Of a DNA stretch of 64,000 nucleotides, positions 62,767 through 64,000 are shown in pieces. Each line of letters begins with the position of its first letter. Position 1 is the stretch's first letter. This DNA is from Paraburkholderia flava (GTDB lineage: Bacteria; Pseudomonadota; Gammaproteobacteria; Burkholderiales; Burkholderiaceae): NCBI RefSeq assembly GCF_004359985.1, contig NZ_SMRO01000004.1:434001-498000 (forward strand), written 5' to 3'. Both the position numbers and the translations under genes were made by a program. Below the pieces are notes generated by a model. The model was given only the letters and a program-made list of their open reading frames with translations. It was not told the DNA's origin and searched no databases.

Positions 62767-63591
62767 TCACCCCAGGTGCCGTTCCGCCTCACCGGTATAA
62801 CGATACGCAACCTGCCTTGGCATAGGCCCCTTGTTCCGCTCATGACGTCCGCGCTGCTCCCACGCATGCGCGAGAATCCCGACCGCACGCGACAGACAGA
62901 ACACGCCGCGCGCCAGCTCTGCCGCAAACCCCAACTCTGCGTAAATCACCGCGCTCACGCCGTCGATGTTCATCGGCACCGGCTTGCCCTTGCGCGCGTT
63001 TAACAACGCTTCGATGCCACGCGCAATCGCTGCATAACGCCCGACGACGACACCCGCCTCCACCTGTTCATCGACGAGCGCCAGCAAGCGCGGCGCACGC
63101 GGATCGACCGGATGAAAGCGATGCCCAAAGCCCGGCAGATATTTGCCGCGCGTCTCGATGAACGCATCGACGCCCTGCTCGATCGCTGCATCGAACGGCG
63201 TGCCCGCATCGATGCGTTGCGCGATCTCGTCGTACAGTTCGACGGCCTGCTGTCCGGCGCCGCCGTGCACGTCGTCGAGTGCGTTGATCGCCGAGGCCAT
63301 CGCGCCGTTCAGCGGCAGCCCGCAACTCGTCGCCATCCGGGAGATCGCGATCGACGGTGCCTGCGGCCCATGATCCACCGATGCGACGAGCGCCGCTTCG
63401 AACAGCTTCGCCTGCGCGTCGCCGGGCAGTTCGCCGCGCAGCATCAGCCAGATCATCTGCGGAAAACTCACGTTGCCGATCAGCTCCTGCACCGGATAGC
63501 CGCGCATGCGGATCGAGCCCGGATGGATGTCGATGATCGACGTGCTCCAGTAGTCCGCGCACAGCGCAGCGGCGTCGAGTTTCTCGGTCAT
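62767..63591 (-). CDS. citryl-CoA lyase/citrate synthase-like enzyme
   Basis: 274 residues, markedly shorter than citrate synthase (about 430). Contains the citrate-synthase active-site strand GFGHRFHPVDPRAPRLL with the catalytic His and an Arg, and the substrate loop near INALDDVHGGAGQQAVELY, where the first catalytic His (DDVHGGAG) is retained. Acts on an acyl-CoA with an oxo-acid or aldehyde leaving group; citryl-CoA, citramalyl-CoA and similar are all possible. Partner of the CoA transferase gene next door, from which it is separated by one base. Confidence 0.85.
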   Translation of the reverse strand: MTEKLDAAALCADYWSTSIIDIHPGSIRMRGYPVQELIGNVSFPQMIWLMLRGELPGDAQAKLFEAALVASVDHGPQAPSIAISRMATSCGLPLNGAMASAINALDDVHGGAGQQAVELYDEIAQRIDAGTPFDAAIEQGVDAFIETRGKYLPGFGHRFHPVDPRAPRLLALVDEQVEAGVVVGRYAAIARGIEALLNARKGKPVPMNIDGVSAVIYAELGFAAELARGVFCLSRAVGILAHAWEQRGRHERNKGPMPRQVAYRYTGEAERHLG

Positions 63592-63592
63592 A

Positions 63593-64000
63593 TCAAATCA
63601 CTCCTTCAACATGCAGCCGGTCGATGTGCGCGTCGTCATAGCCGAGCTGACCGAGAGCCTCGCGCGTATGAGCGCTAAGTTCAGGCGCCGGCGTCGCAGG
63701 CGCGGCATCCGCGCCGCTCACGCGGAAGCCCGCACGCGTCACGCGCTGCGGCGCTTCGCCAGGTTGTGCGGGCAGCTCGCGGATAAAACCACGCGTCGCG
63801 AGATGCGGATGCGCAAGAATCTCCGGCACCGACAGCACGCGACCACCCGGCACGCCGCGTTCGAGCAGCTTCGCGTCCCAGTTCGTCGCGCTGTCGTGTG
63901 CGAGCGCCGCTTCGATTTCGACCTTCAATGCCGCGCGATTCTGCTTGCGCACATCGCGTGCGGCGAAGCGTTCGTCGGTCGGCAGATCGGGACGGCCGAT
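63593..64000 (-). CDS. CaiB/BaiF-family CoA transferase (partial)
   Basis: The frame runs from beyond the right edge of the window to the stop at 63593; 135 residues are visible. IGRPDLPTDERFAARDVRKQ and the helical NRAALKVEIEAALAHDSATNWDAKLLERGVPGGRVLSVPEIL ending AHPHLATRGFIREL are the C-terminal large-domain signature of family III CoA transferases. It should activate the substrate of the citryl-CoA-lyase-like enzyme as a CoA thioester. The catalytic Asp lies in the missing N-terminal part. Confidence 0.88.
   Translation of the reverse strand: MGRPDLPTDERFAARDVRKQNRAALKVEIEAALAHDSATNWDAKLLERGVPGGRVLSVPEILAHPHLATRGFIRELPAQPGEAPQRVTRAGFRVSGADAAPATPAPELSAHTREALGQLGYDDAHIDRLHVEGVI

Overview
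The window is high-GC DNA (low GC only in short patches) whose gene content and order point to a betaproteobacterium of the Burkholderiaceae, probably Paraburkholderia, Caballeronia or Burkholderia. The pointers are yqgE, a PilL-like scaffold and rubA beside thiD, a CIRCE-controlled groES-groEL pair, a giant autotransporter, IclR/LysR-rich catabolic clusters and CaiB-type CoA transferases. No rRNA, tRNA, CRISPR array or transposase gene was seen. Assignments come from reading translated sequence and motifs; no database search was run.

Layout. 1-5.7 kb is housekeeping: yqgE (partial), a degenerate histidine-phosphotransfer protein, rubredoxin, thiD, then groEL and groES behind an overlapping sigma-70/sigma-32 promoter and CIRCE. 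5.7-10 kb is sparse: a perfect 18-bp palindrome, a hairpin-rich leader, an MGT/RhlB-type glycosyltransferase, a small membrane protein and an ECF sigma factor. 10-17.3 kb is one 2405-residue autotransporter built of beta-strand repeats, with an internal 1.14-kb duplication. 17.9-25.9 kb holds a GH114-like lipoprotein, a five-gene minus-strand operon (acetaldehyde dehydrogenase, 4-hydroxy-2-oxovalerate aldolase, cupin, carboxymuconolactone-decarboxylase-like protein, ThDP enzyme), an exported phospholipase D-like protein and one low-GC orphan.

26-41.5 kb is a mosaic of small accessory units: SDR/LysR, TPR-glycosyltransferase, exported hydrolase, RidA, HAD/class II aldolase with a divergent LysR, DUF2239 plus MATE, O-methyltransferase, VOC protein, haloperoxidase with a divergent TetR, and a DMT exporter. 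41.9-50.5 kb is a coherent catabolic regulon: FAD-linked 2-hydroxy-acid dehydrogenase, a spermidine/putrescine-type ABC importer with a fused permease, a DapA-family aldolase, an IclR regulator and an FMN-linked 2-hydroxy-acid oxidase. The same AATCGCATT-type inverted repeat lies upstream of the operon and between the IclR and oxidase genes, so the two ends are probably co-regulated.

50.6-56.2 kb has a secreted lipase-like protein, an orphan pilM-pilV minor pilin pair of the R64/IncI1 type, a His/Gly-rich lipoprotein and a DUF1571 protein. 56.3-61.1 kb is an inserted-looking module (OmpR-type regulator, sensor kinase, four-helix membrane protein, exported metallo-beta-lactamase-fold protein, exported GlcG/HbpS-like protein). 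It is bracketed by two copies of the DNA that precedes and begins the YkgJ-family gene at 61163, so it seems to have split a DUF1571-ykgJ neighbourhood. The window ends with an IclR regulator convergent to a citryl-CoA-lyase-like enzyme and a CaiB/BaiF CoA transferase cut by the window edge.

Best candidates for something undescribed are the 56.3-61.1 kb sensor module between direct repeats, the 41.9-50.5 kb 2-hydroxy-acid regulon with its shared operator, the hydratase-less aldolase/dehydrogenase/ThDP operon at 18.9-23.3 kb, and the structured leader near 5.85 kb.
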